DNA of 61,615 bases from a bacterium (GCA_028278125.1 JANQEY010000228.1:1-61615), one strand, 5' to 3'; positions 28,387-37,582 are shown, numbered from the stretch's first letter. Made by a program: numbers and translations. The notes: generated by a model from the sequence alone, not told the origin.

Positions 28387-29865
28387 ATGCTGAAGAAAGT
28401 TTATGTTATTTCGTTTGCACTGCTCCTGCTTGCGGGGAGTTTATTTGCATTTGAACGAAAAGTAATGTTTGAAGATTGCTGGGCATACTGGTGAGGATCG
28501 TGTGGTTTGGCGTCGCCAACCTTCCATAATTTTATGACTACTGAACCTTATGCCAGCAACACGGTTTGTTTTACCACTCATGATAATTTTGATCCATGGT
28601 CTTCTTACTCACCGACTGATCATGACGGTAGAATTTCATATTACCCTGTACCTTACTGGCCCAGCTGTTTTGTCGATGGTCTTGTGAATCAGCACCCGGG
28701 TATTTTTAACGGTTTAGTAAATCGATATGAGGCCCGGATTGATATAGAAAGCCCTATAGAAATTGTGATTGATGCTTATGAGGGTGAGGGTGAAATTGTT
28801 GTTATGCTAACAATAAATAGTGCTGATGAAGCGGTGGACGGAGATAATTACAACCTTCGTTGCGCAATAGTATCGAACGAAGTAACAGGTTTTTATACTG
28901 CCCCAAACGGACAATCAGAATTTCATAATGACCTTTTGACTTATTCACCAGACCATGAAGGGGTTGCTTTCACAATCGACGCGAATTCCACTAACGAATA
29001 CGAATTTTATTTCGATTACCCGATTACCCTGTCACATGGCCAAAACGATTTTGAAGTTATGGCAGACAACATTTCTGCGATCGCTTTTGTACAGAATGAT
29101 GACACCGAGGAGGTTATCCAGGCTGAAATAAATGCGGTAATTCCGGACAACCAACTGGATTTATCAGCCGAGCCCCTGGCACCCCCTATCGTAATTGGAC
29201 CTCAAGGGGGGACGTTCCACTGGATGCCAACAGTTGTAAATGATACAGGTGAAGACCAGACATTTGATGCATGGACGGAACTAACACTTCCGAATGGGAA
29301 CAATTATGGTCCTCTAATGATTGTTGAGGATGTACCAATTCAGGATGGAATTACACTCAGCCCAATGTTAACCCAGTTTGTACCAGGGTATGCGTTTACC
29401 GGAGAATACACATTCACGGCAAAAATAGGTGACTATGGAGTTGAAACCATAGATGAAGCTTCATTTACATTTGAAAAACTGGCAGCAGAGGGTCCCCTGG
29501 TGCATCAGAATTTTAATCTCGATGATTGGGCTTCTTCCGGATGGGACGAGGGAGAATACAACCTTCTTGGCACACCTGAACCAGATGCAGCCAGCCCTGC
29601 CGGTTTCATACTTTCGGAAGCATTTCCGAATCCGTTTAATCCAACAACATCAGTATCAGTAGATCTGCCTGAGAGTGAACTGCTGAAAATTTCAGTCTTC
29701 AACACGAACGGTCAGGAAGTTGCTGAATTATCCAATGGGTATCTGAATCCGGGCATTCATAGTTTCACCTTTAATGCTTCCGATCTTGCCAGCGGTATAT
29801 ATTTTATTCATGCCAATGTACCGGGCAGGATGAACGAAATCAGGAAAGTTGTTCTGATGAAATAA
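28387..29865 (+). CDS. Candidate selenoprotein: Omp28-like thioredoxin-fold protein with T9SS sorting domain (UGA at codon 36)
   Basis: The ATG at 28387 has GGAGG 8 nt upstream and starts a clean signal peptide (MLKKVYVISFALLLLAGSLFA). The frame is open to 29865 except for one TGA at 28492-28494. Read as selenocysteine it gives W-U36-G-S-C39, the position of CxxC in Omp28-like thioredoxin-fold proteins, where homologues have the form E-x-x-T-x-x-W-C-x-x-C. Later family marks are ISYYPVPYW with a likely cis-Pro at 92 and CFVDG, then LRCAIVSNEV and AIAFVQNDDTEEVIQAE. The shared Ig-like module and a T9SS sorting domain (FPNPFNPTTSV to KVVLMK) end the protein at 492 residues. Without readthrough only a 35-residue peptide would form, and the part from TTG 28507 would lack a signal. 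Alternatives are a nonsense mutation or a sequence error. Confidence 0.75.
28495..28525 (+). promoter_or_regulatory. Candidate bacterial SECIS element
   Basis: Immediately after the in-frame UGA. Upper stem: GGTT (28504-28507) with AACC (28518-28521), a bulged T at 28508, then GGC (28509-28511) with GCC (28515-28517), loop GTC. A lower helix GGA (28495-28497) with TCC (28523-28525) is also possible. The stem begins 9 nt and the apical loop 17 nt after the UGA; in E. coli fdhF the loop is also about 17 nt away, with a bulged U on the 5' side. The first loop base is G, as bacterial SECIS models require. Pairing was done by eye. Confidence 0.62.
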
Positions 29866-29920
29866 ATAAGCTGTTAACTGCTTAATATTTAAAATGGATT
29901 TTGATTTTTGAAAAACAAAG

Positions 29921-29944
29921 AGCCCGGCAGATGCCGGGCTTTTG
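29921..29944. terminator. Bidirectional terminator between convergent genes
   Basis: Arms AGCCCGGCA (29921-29929) and TGCCGGGCT (29932-29940), with A-rich sequence on one side and TTTTGTTT on the other. It serves the selenoprotein candidate (plus) and the VIT/vWA gene (minus). Confidence 0.88.
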
Positions 29945-29963
29945 TTTGCGTCCCCCCTCAAAA

Positions 29964-32309
29964 TCATTTAGCTACAATGATTCTTTGAACTGAGTTTATT
30001 ACACCCGAGCCGTTTACTGCTTTACCTTCAAGGTGGATAAAATATGTACCGCTGGAAAGATTGTTTGCGTCCAGTCTTAGAAAATGTTGTCCCGGTTCGG
30101 TGTTCCCATGCCAGAGTGTTTCAACTTTTCTTCCCAGGATGTTATAAATTGAAATATCAACGTTCATTTTCTGCTGGATTAGAAAATTAATACGCGCCTC
30201 GTTATTGAATGGGTTAGGATAAACATCAAATCCTGATGTGTACTGATCGATCCGTATCTCAACCGTTACCTCTCCATCCATCGTCGTCCCATCAGGAGTG
30301 CGCATGGCAACGCGGTAGGTATAACGTCCTGAATTGACAATGGTATTATCCCAGAAAGAGGTTTGGTGGATTGGTTCAGGTGTCAGTAACAAAAATGCTC
30401 TTCCATTTGCATTACTACGGTAAACGCTAAAAACACTTCCATCGGGGATTAATGGTTCGTTCCAATCCAATTCGATTCCACGTTTTGTCACCTTTGCATT
30501 TACCGTTAGGAATCCTTCTTCAATTGCGTTATTGTCATCACCACCTTCATCATCATCGTCATCATCACCTGTCCCAAAGTTTGTGTAAGGTGTGAGGATA
30601 CCGTACCTGAGTGACAAGTCAATAATCATATCAATAGTTTCCTGGTCCTCACCATGCACAGCCATATGCGCCAACCAGTAATCAATCTTACTCATCGCCC
30701 ACATACGGGGTACAAATGGATAATTCTGAGCTTCCATAGTAAACTCAAACGGCCCATAGACATACTCTACAATATCGTTCACAACTCTGCCAGTTACAGT
30801 AATGTCTGAATTAGCTGCAGAATTATATCGTCCGGCAAAAATGGTTTGTGTACCGCTAAAAATCGAATAAGGTTCTGGAGGGTATATATCGTCTGTATCA
30901 ATCAAGCCATAATCAATATTAATATCAAGCATTGCCGGCGAAGAAAACCTGTCGAAGAACACTTCTATTTGTTCAGCAACATATTCTTCACCAGGTGGGA
31001 TAGCGATTGAAAGTCCATGGTTTTCATAGGCTATCATCTTGAGGAAATCGAGGTTGCTGGCGCAATCTCCTCCTGGATCACCAACTCCGACAGTAAAAAT
31101 TGAAGCGTCGTGTATATTACCCTCACTGATATTGTTAAGGATTGTAGGAAGATGCAGTTCTCCAGGTACAGCCTCCGGTCTTCCATCCGAGACAAGCAGA
31201 ATCTGGTTTGCTGTGCTATCGCTCATCTCCTGCTGGACAGCCGTTACCATAGCCGCATTCAGATCGGTACCATTTCGCAGCGTCCGCGATTCTATAAACG
31301 ATATTGCATCTTCTATATTATCCAGTGAAGCGGGAACCGGATCTTCTTCCCAGAGCACAATTAAATCATTAAATGCGATGATATTAAAATAATCCTCGGG
31401 ATTTAAATGTTCTATGCAGTAAATAGCCGCTTCTTTAGCTTCATCAATTCTATTCTCAGCCAACATGCTGCGCGAAACATCGAGTACGAATATGAAATAT
31501 TTTGTAAAATTTTCTTCCGGTTCTACTTCACCCGGTTCTAGAACAGCAAGGAAATGACCTGATGAATCAGGATCTTCACAATGTGGCATTACCCACATTC
31601 CGCTGTCATCGGGATCAACCTGTATAGAAAGAGAGAGTGGAAGATCGGGTTCCATTTCGAAATCAATAAACCTTACAGATATGCTGTCTTCGGACTGGTA
31701 AAGAATCTCTACGTCATAATTCTCAAGCCAGAGAGTATTCAACAGTCGTTGTGATGAGATGTTCAGGTTGATTTCCACCGTATCCACAGGCTCGGCAAGG
31801 AATCCTCCCATCTGCAAAGGATAATCCAGGTAATATGATCCAAATGAATATTCCATCAACTCTGCATATTCAAGTCGCATGGTAACATCACCATTGGGGA
31901 AATCTGGAAGTGGAGCATAAAAAGGATTTTCGCCCAGGAACGTCATCAACTCTTCATTATCCGCTCCTCCTCCTCCCGGTTCTGGCTGTTCACCAACCTC
32001 CAGCTCATAGTAGACCAACTCCTCTCCTTCCCAGCGACCGAAACCAACGATACTGGCCATTTCCGGGACAGGGTAATAATAGTTGGCATCAATCAACGAA
32101 TCTCCATCCCAGGAATTATAGAATTGTTGATCGATGGTAAATGATGCTACCTGGTCTCTTATATCAATGTTAGCAGTAATTTTTTTTAAAGGGATATAAT
32201 CGGTTGGATAGTTATCGGTAAATGGAAACAGGATTGCTTCAGCAATAACCAATTGTGAAAAGATGAGTAAAACGGAACAACAAACCACAAGACGGGTTAT
32301 AGTTTTCAT
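29964..32309 (-). CDS. VIT and von Willebrand factor A domain protein with T9SS sorting domain
   Basis: 781 residues. Signal peptide at 1-23. A VIT domain (about 40-175) is followed by a vWA domain (about 270-450) with the MIDAS motif D-V-S-R-S in FIFVLDVSRSM, then NGTDLNAAM and LLVSDGRPE. This is the layout of inter-alpha-trypsin-inhibitor heavy chains and their bacterial relatives. After a helical part there is an acidic linker (six Asp in a row), a fibronectin-III-like domain (about 610-690) and a T9SS sorting domain (YPNPFNNEARINFLI to RIIVAK). It should be surface exposed and metal dependent in binding. GGGGGAAGC precedes the ATG. Confidence 0.92.
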   Translation of the reverse strand: MKTITRLVVCCSVLLIFSQLVIAEAILFPFTDNYPTDYIPLKKITANIDIRDQVASFTIDQQFYNSWDGDSLIDANYYYPVPEMASIVGFGRWEGEELVYYELEVGEQPEPGGGGADNEELMTFLGENPFYAPLPDFPNGDVTMRLEYAELMEYSFGSYYLDYPLQMGGFLAEPVDTVEINLNISSQRLLNTLWLENYDVEILYQSEDSISVRFIDFEMEPDLPLSLSIQVDPDDSGMWVMPHCEDPDSSGHFLAVLEPGEVEPEENFTKYFIFVLDVSRSMLAENRIDEAKEAAIYCIEHLNPEDYFNIIAFNDLIVLWEEDPVPASLDNIEDAISFIESRTLRNGTDLNAAMVTAVQQEMSDSTANQILLVSDGRPEAVPGELHLPTILNNISEGNIHDASIFTVGVGDPGGDCASNLDFLKMIAYENHGLSIAIPPGEEYVAEQIEVFFDRFSSPAMLDINIDYGLIDTDDIYPPEPYSIFSGTQTIFAGRYNSAANSDITVTGRVVNDIVEYVYGPFEFTMEAQNYPFVPRMWAMSKIDYWLAHMAVHGEDQETIDMIIDLSLRYGILTPYTNFGTGDDDDDDEGGDDNNAIEEGFLTVNAKVTKRGIELDWNEPLIPDGSVFSVYRSNANGRAFLLLTPEPIHQTSFWDNTIVNSGRYTYRVAMRTPDGTTMDGEVTVEIRIDQYTSGFDVYPNPFNNEARINFLIQQKMNVDISIYNILGRKVETLWHGNTEPGQHFLRLDANNLSSGTYFIHLEGKAVNGSGVINSVQRIIVAK

Positions 32310-32626
32310 GCTTCCCCCACGGTTTCCCCTCCCTCCAAAACCTCACGAGCACATCATCATCTTGAGCAATATTCAAACCAGAATTTGCGATTTCCTGACT
32401 ATGGCAAACTTTATGGATTTATAAACCATGAGAAAATAGCGTTAATCATTATAATTGCATGGTTTGAATTCAAGAGTTTTTTGAAAGTCCAAAGGGGCAA
32501 ATTTTTAAGATCGTAGGATTCTTTCTTGTTTTCTCAGTCAGGCTGGTTAAACGTGATCATACCGTTCACATTTAAGCGCACAAGGTGCCTAAGTAAACTC
32601 AGTGGACGATATATAAACTGGTGTGA
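32310..32626. other. Intergenic region, no gene seen
   Basis: 317 bases between the vWA gene start and the hemolysin III gene stop (both minus). I see no clear hairpin; the vWA promoter presumably lies here. Confidence 0.4.
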
Positions 32627-33295
32627 TCAGGATAGATGGAACAGCATCCCGAAAAAATGTGAAATACTTCCACCGAGGACAAACAGGTGCCAGACTGCAT
32701 GGTGGTAGGGCATTACTTTCCAAACGTAAAAAATAACACCGAGTGTGTAACAGACACCACCTATCAGCAGCCACATCAACAAACCGGGCGGCACCATATT
32801 CAACATCGGCTTAAAAGCGATAACGATCATCCATCCCATCAGGACATAGATAATTGTGGAAAGTATTTTAAAACGACCGATAAACATTATCTTCAGTAAA
32901 ATACCGGTAATGGCCATAAACCATATAACACCGAAGATCGACCATCCCCATCCGCCGCGCATCGAGACTAACGCGATAGGAGTATATGTCCCCGCAATCA
33001 GCAGGTAGATGGAAACATGATCCATCAGTTTGAAAAACCGTTTCGCCCTTTCGTTTGTAATCGCGTGGTAAAGTGTGGATGCCATATAAAGCATTATCAG
33101 GGTAGTTCCGTAGACACTGAAGCTGACAATCCGCCAGGCATCACCGCGTAAGCTGGCAAACACTACCAGCAGTACCAGGGCGGCAACACTGAGAGCGATT
33201 CCTATCCCATGTATAACACTGTTTGCTATCTCTTCTCCCAGGCTTTGAGTGTGCCACTGGAGAGGCTTGGATGAGGAGTCTTCTGATTTTTTCAT
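32627..33295 (-). CDS. Hemolysin III family (PAQR-like) membrane protein
   Basis: 222 residues with seven hydrophobic helices. Family marks: SVIHGIGIALSVAALV in TM1, the STLYH and MDHVSIYLLIAGTYTP segments, and the C-terminal HHAVWHLFVLGGSISHFF. The Ser, Asp and three His form the zinc site in PAQR proteins such as adiponectin receptors. The family includes E. coli YqfA; true haemolytic activity is unproven for most. It probably acts in membrane lipid homeostasis. Confidence 0.93.
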   Translation of the reverse strand: MKKSEDSSSKPLQWHTQSLGEEIANSVIHGIGIALSVAALVLLVVFASLRGDAWRIVSFSVYGTTLIMLYMASTLYHAITNERAKRFFKLMDHVSIYLLIAGTYTPIALVSMRGGWGWSIFGVIWFMAITGILLKIMFIGRFKILSTIIYVLMGWMIVIAFKPMLNMVPPGLLMWLLIGGVCYTLGVIFYVWKVMPYHHAVWHLFVLGGSISHFFGMLFHLS

Positions 33296-33365
33296 TTAGT
33301 CCATAGGCTCTTAGAAATGCGTAACTACTTGAATGGTATGATGGTATTGCAGAATTCCGTGAAAA

Positions 33366-34262
33366 TCAACGGGATTTTATTGCCTCGGAAGCAAGTCGGA
33401 CATTGTCGGTGGCAAGAATATCAGCGCCATTTTTATACAGATCCTGGTAGGTTTTTAATCCCTTGGTTTCGGCCTGGCGGTCGAGGTTTCCCATTGTCCC
33501 GAGAATAGTTCTTACTCCATCCGAATGAAGAAGATCGTAAAGTTCCTTTTCCGGCTCATATACACCAACAAACGCCACCCAGTTTTTATACGGTATACCT
33601 GTGTCCTTCATCCTCTGGTAGTCATCCAGGTTGCGGACAGAAACGGAAATCATCAACGCGGGATTAAGTTTATGAACCTTTTTTGCTGCTTCAGTGTTGT
33701 AAGTGATAATAACCGAACAACCTTCAGCATCGAGTTCCTCGACCATTTTAATGACTGGTTCGAATAATTCTACACCCTTCACATCGAGTGTAAGAACAGC
33801 ATGCCCTTTTGCCCAGGAAAGAACCTGTTCCAGTGTCGGGGTTTTGTATTTAGTTACGTTCCCGTCATTATCAAGGAGTAACATCTCGTCCAACTGTGAT
33901 AATGTCAGCTCGCTGATGGAACCTTCCCCGGTAGTTGTCCTGTCGACTGTCTTATCATGCATCAATACCAGGACACTGTCCTTTGTCATCCTGACGTCAC
34001 ATTCGATCAGGCAGGGAGCGAATGTCAGGGAGTGTTCAAATGTCTCAATAGCGTTTTCCGGCCATCCGGGCATCGGGCCGCCACGATGTGCGCTGATAAG
34101 GGGTCCACGATCAGGTGTCCAGCGCAGGTATTCCTGAAGATCTTCCGCAGTCTCGCACTTTGTGATAAATGGTGCCTGGGCGGATAAAACACTGAGAATT
34201 CCAAGCAGAATAAGTACTGATAATACTACAGGCAGGCTTTTAAAATTTATTTGATGCTTCAT
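33366..34262 (-). CDS. Glycerophosphodiester phosphodiesterase family protein
   Basis: 298 residues with a signal peptide (about 9-29). The GDPD TIM-barrel marks are present: SAHRGGPMPGWPENAIETF (HR and E-N), IECDVRMTKDSVLVLMHD (E-x-D and H), then VLTLDVKG. It hydrolyses glycerophosphodiesters to glycerol 3-phosphate and an alcohol, in the periplasm given the signal peptide. The metal ligands and catalytic histidines appear intact. A short gap separates it from hemolysin III. Confidence 0.93.
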   Translation of the reverse strand: MKHQINFKSLPVVLSVLILLGILSVLSAQAPFITKCETAEDLQEYLRWTPDRGPLISAHRGGPMPGWPENAIETFEHSLTFAPCLIECDVRMTKDSVLVLMHDKTVDRTTTGEGSISELTLSQLDEMLLLDNDGNVTKYKTPTLEQVLSWAKGHAVLTLDVKGVELFEPVIKMVEELDAEGCSVIITYNTEAAKKVHKLNPALMISVSVRNLDDYQRMKDTGIPYKNWVAFVGVYEPEKELYDLLHSDGVRTILGTMGNLDRQAETKGLKTYQDLYKNGADILATDNVRLASEAIKSR

Positions 34263-34362
34263 TGACGGCCATTTCCAGGTTAGTGAAATCTCCGATGCGA
34301 ATGTAATGTTTTTTTGCTCGTTAGGAAACAGCCCGAGAGCTCGAGTTTAAGACTACAATAAA

Positions 34363-34391
34363 AAACCCGGAGGATCACTCCGGGCTTTTTC
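34363..34391 (-). terminator. Terminator of the OPT transporter gene
   Basis: Arms CCCGGAG (34366-34372) and CTCCGGG (34378-34384), loop GATCA. On the minus strand it is followed by TTTTTT; on the plus strand by CTTTTT. It lies 22 nt past the OPT stop. Confidence 0.87.
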
Positions 34392-34413
34392 ATAATCCAG
34401 AATGCTTTATTTA

Positions 34414-36696
34414 TTACCCACCAAGCGCTGCCATAATCGCGAAGAAAACACCTGTCAATGATTCACCTGCAACAAAACCACTGGCTACAGGAATGGTATA
34501 CATCTCGTTGGCTTTTTTTGCAGCTTTTGACATTATCAATGCTCCCATCGCGCCGATGAACATGCTGATACTGTATTGCGCAGGAATGATCATCGCCATA
34601 CCGAGGGCTGCTGGTGACGGCAGCCAGACCTTCGACTTCAGGGATGGAAAGAATTTTTCCAGCAGCGTGATCGCTGCACCAAACAGGGAACCATACAACA
34701 GGAACCAGACAGCTGTTGGTGGCAGGGTGCTGAGTCCCTGGCTGAGCAGTCGTGCTACTCCTGCCCAGACAATTGCCGCAGGCGCGGGAAGTTCCTGGGT
34801 CCCCAGCGCGGATGAATCGGGTACCATGATAAAGAATACCGGGATAACAGCTATCGCCATCACAATCCCGATCATTTGTGCAATGAACTGGTAACGTGCT
34901 TTGGCGCCTACCAGGTGCCCTACCTTCAACGAGTTTGTCATATCCGACGCCGCACCGGCAGCACCTGCGGTAACAGCTGCGGTCATCAGGTTTGTCTTAA
35001 TACTTCCCGGGTGAAGAACACCGAAAGTAAGCTGGGTGACTTTACCCATCGCTCCGATGGGAATAATACCCGTTTCACCTGATACTCGAATCGAGACCAT
35101 TGCCAGGAAGAAACTCATGATCACGGCAATAATCCCCATCCAGACCGGAATCTGGAACAGCCATTTCATGAGGATGATCGACATGATACCAAAGACTACA
35201 AAACCAACCATAAACCAGCTGATCGGGATTTCAGTGTGTGCGACAGGATCGTCATTGTCCGCACCGCCTTTACGTCTCCAGCCCTTAAATACGGCAGCGA
35301 AAGCACCCGCAATCGATTTCCAGAGGAAGGCGAAAGCCAACAGACCCGCAACCACCATCATCCCAACACCCGGCCACATAGTCCAGGCAACTATATTGCG
35401 GAAACCGCCAACAGTCTGAACCTGTTCACCACCCGGCTCAAAACCGAATAAAGCGGCAACATCGGTTTCACCTGAAACCAGTCCGAGCCGTGCTTCCCAG
35501 TGTATTTTTTCAGGAGCCGATACAGCAAGCTTTTCTCTCTTCTCCAGGATTGGTCGTGCAGTTTCAAACGGCAGGAAAGGAATCGGCTTATATATTTCCT
35601 CATCTATTTTGTGGTTCACTTCATCGATACGGAAAAAGAGGTTCGGCGATAATGTATTAGTTTCCCCGGCTGCGTTCAGATCTGTCACAAGCTCATCAAG
35701 GCTGTTATAGACTGTAGGGACGGAATCCGACCAGGTTTTTGTAAGAGTAATTGTTTCCGACCCAGATTCCAGCTCGGGACCGGTCGTTGCTTCTTCAAGT
35801 TCAAAAACCAGTGTGCTGCCTTCCGGAACGGATAGAGGAAACTCGAGGAATTCTGCACTCTCAAGTTCAGGGGCAGCGTGGACAATCTCTTTCTGGTGGA
35901 TCATCCATGGTCCCAGGACAGCGTAATTCAAAACCATTCCCACAATCATTGCCACGGCAACCCTGGTTCCCAGGAACGGTCCGATACCGACGAAAAGCAG
36001 TGACGGTTCAAACGAAAGAGTCAGCTTGGCAAGATTAATTCCGGCTATCTTGGTTGGAGGTGTCATTAACGCCGGGATAGTCCCACGATGCATCAGGAGC
36101 TGGTTGACGATTCCGATAACGGCAGCAATACCCAGCGACATTGCTTTCCTCACCGCTTCAGATCCCTTCGAATACATACTCTTGATTGTTTCTGCAGCGG
36201 GAATAACCGCAGGGAACCTTAATTCGCCAGTATTAACTACCTGGCGTTTGATTGGAATGGAAACCATCAATCCCAGGAAGAGGATACTCACCATCCAAAG
36301 GCCAAGCTGCCACCAGGTTATTGAAAAATCTGGATCAAGCATCATGATTGCAGGGATAGAAGAGACAAGTCCGGCGGAAACTATATAGCTTGGCGCAACC
36401 GCGCTGGTCATGACTATCGTGTTTTCCATCATGCCGAAGGGAGTTTTGGTCAGTCGCATCCCCTGGATAGCCTTCCAGATAGCAAATGACAGCACAATAG
36501 CTGTAATTTCAACACCTATCCCCCATCCCGATTTTAGTCCAACGTAAAGGTTGGCCAGTGCCATAATCAGCCCGAGCAAAACCCCAGTGAATACTGCCCT
36601 GAAGGTCAGCTGGGGGACATCTCCCTTATAAGTTGTTTCCAGCCATTCCCTGTCTTTTTCCACCTGCGTTTTTGCTGTCGTATTCTCATCACTCAT
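34414..36696 (-). CDS. OPT family oligopeptide transporter
   Basis: 760 residues with about 16 membrane helices. N-terminal marks: PQLTFRAVFTGVLLGLIMALANLYVGLKSGWGIG. Later parts include GETGIIPIGAMGKVTQLTFG and FIGAMGALIMSKAAKKANEMY, typical of bacterial OPT proteins, which import peptides or metal chelates by proton coupling. It carries a hydrophilic insertion at about residues 272-430 (between VLGPWMIHQKEIVHAAP and GGFRNIVAWTMWPGVGM) that likely forms an extracytoplasmic domain. It has its own terminator. Confidence 0.93.
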   Translation of the reverse strand: MSDENTTAKTQVEKDREWLETTYKGDVPQLTFRAVFTGVLLGLIMALANLYVGLKSGWGIGVEITAIVLSFAIWKAIQGMRLTKTPFGMMENTIVMTSAVAPSYIVSAGLVSSIPAIMMLDPDFSITWWQLGLWMVSILFLGLMVSIPIKRQVVNTGELRFPAVIPAAETIKSMYSKGSEAVRKAMSLGIAAVIGIVNQLLMHRGTIPALMTPPTKIAGINLAKLTLSFEPSLLFVGIGPFLGTRVAVAMIVGMVLNYAVLGPWMIHQKEIVHAAPELESAEFLEFPLSVPEGSTLVFELEEATTGPELESGSETITLTKTWSDSVPTVYNSLDELVTDLNAAGETNTLSPNLFFRIDEVNHKIDEEIYKPIPFLPFETARPILEKREKLAVSAPEKIHWEARLGLVSGETDVAALFGFEPGGEQVQTVGGFRNIVAWTMWPGVGMMVVAGLLAFAFLWKSIAGAFAAVFKGWRRKGGADNDDPVAHTEIPISWFMVGFVVFGIMSIILMKWLFQIPVWMGIIAVIMSFFLAMVSIRVSGETGIIPIGAMGKVTQLTFGVLHPGSIKTNLMTAAVTAGAAGAASDMTNSLKVGHLVGAKARYQFIAQMIGIVMAIAVIPVFFIMVPDSSALGTQELPAPAAIVWAGVARLLSQGLSTLPPTAVWFLLYGSLFGAAITLLEKFFPSLKSKVWLPSPAALGMAMIIPAQYSISMFIGAMGALIMSKAAKKANEMYTIPVASGFVAGESLTGVFFAIMAALGG

Positions 36697-37019
36697 AAAA
36701 TCACCGTCCCTTTACGCTGTTTCGTTTTTAGAATTCTGCAAATATAAGGAGTTAATAATATGGATAAAAGCGAGATAGGAATTTTCGTGTTTTATCTTCA
36801 AATCTCCTGAAATTGATTCATTTAGTAATGGCTAATATTAACAGGCTACTAACGTTCTCCCCGACAAATTCAGCGGTACAGATGACTCTTTTAATTGCAT
36901 TATCTCATTCGTATATTTGGCACTTTATAAGCAGGGATTACATCACTTAGAGTTATGCAGTATTAATTATTGAGGATGAATTCCTGCCTATTTTTATAAT
37001 GAACCATCTGGAGTAGAAT
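36697..37019. other. Divergent promoter region
   Basis: 323 AT-rich bases between the OPT gene (minus) and the CBS gene (plus). Promoters for both must lie here, but I cannot mark them. Ribosome site CTGGAG precedes the CBS start at 37020. Confidence 0.45.
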
Positions 37020-37553
37020 ATGACCGGCAAAAAAGCCGGGGATTTAATGATCCCTCTGAATCAATATCCGCATATACCATATTGGTTCACCCTCCGCCAG
37101 GCTATAGCGGAGATAGAACATTCGGTGATTGAAGTTGGTGGTCGGAAATCGTTACCCAGGTACCTGCTGGTATTTGATGAAACCTATCAACTGGTTGGGA
37201 TCGTCCGCCGTCGAGATATCCTCCACGGCCTGGAACCAAAATTCCTCAGCCCGAAAAAAACGGATAAACACCATCGTGAATTGTTCGATATTGAAGTAGA
37301 TCCTCATCTTTTTGAGATGTCCAGCGAGTCCATGTCCAAGACTTTAAATAAGAATGCTGAGACTGCTATCAGTGAAGTTATGCAGCCGATTGAAAGCACG
37401 GTAAATCATGATGATCATATTACCTTTGTGATAACCAAGCTGGTCAGCGGCGTTCAAAGTCTTTTACCTGTACTTGAGAACAAAAAGGTAGTTGGAGTTA
37501 TTCGTACAGTGGACGTTTTTAAAGAAATTTCCAACATAGTCCTTTCAGGATAA
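37020..37553 (+). CDS. CBS-domain-pair protein
   Basis: 177 residues, soluble. Two CBS motifs: residues about 4-75 (AGDLMIPLNQYPHI to LVGIVRRRDILHGL) and about 120-175 (AISEVMQPIESTV to VVGVIRTVDVFKEI), joined by a charged linker. CBS pairs bind adenine nucleotides and regulate partners. It lies 29 bp upstream of the DASS transporter gene on the same strand, so it may sense energy state for that transporter. Confidence 0.88.
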   Translation: MTGKKAGDLMIPLNQYPHIPYWFTLRQAIAEIEHSVIEVGGRKSLPRYLLVFDETYQLVGIVRRRDILHGLEPKFLSPKKTDKHHRELFDIEVDPHLFEMSSESMSKTLNKNAETAISEVMQPIESTVNHDDHITFVITKLVSGVQSLLPVLENKKVVGVIRTVDVFKEISNIVLSG

Positions 37554-37582
37554 AACGAGTTAATACTAACTGGAGCTTGCCT

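Noticed and set aside
28387..28494. UGA read as tryptophan (code 4) or a plain pseudogene
   Set aside because: Other genes here use TGA as stop; the TGA sits at a catalytic Cys site and a SECIS-like hairpin follows, and the rest of the frame is intact. A pseudogene is not fully excluded.
28507..29865. Taking TTG 28507 as the start of the Omp28-like gene
   Set aside because: It would drop the signal peptide and redox motif; a strong ribosome site and ATG lie in the same frame at 28387.
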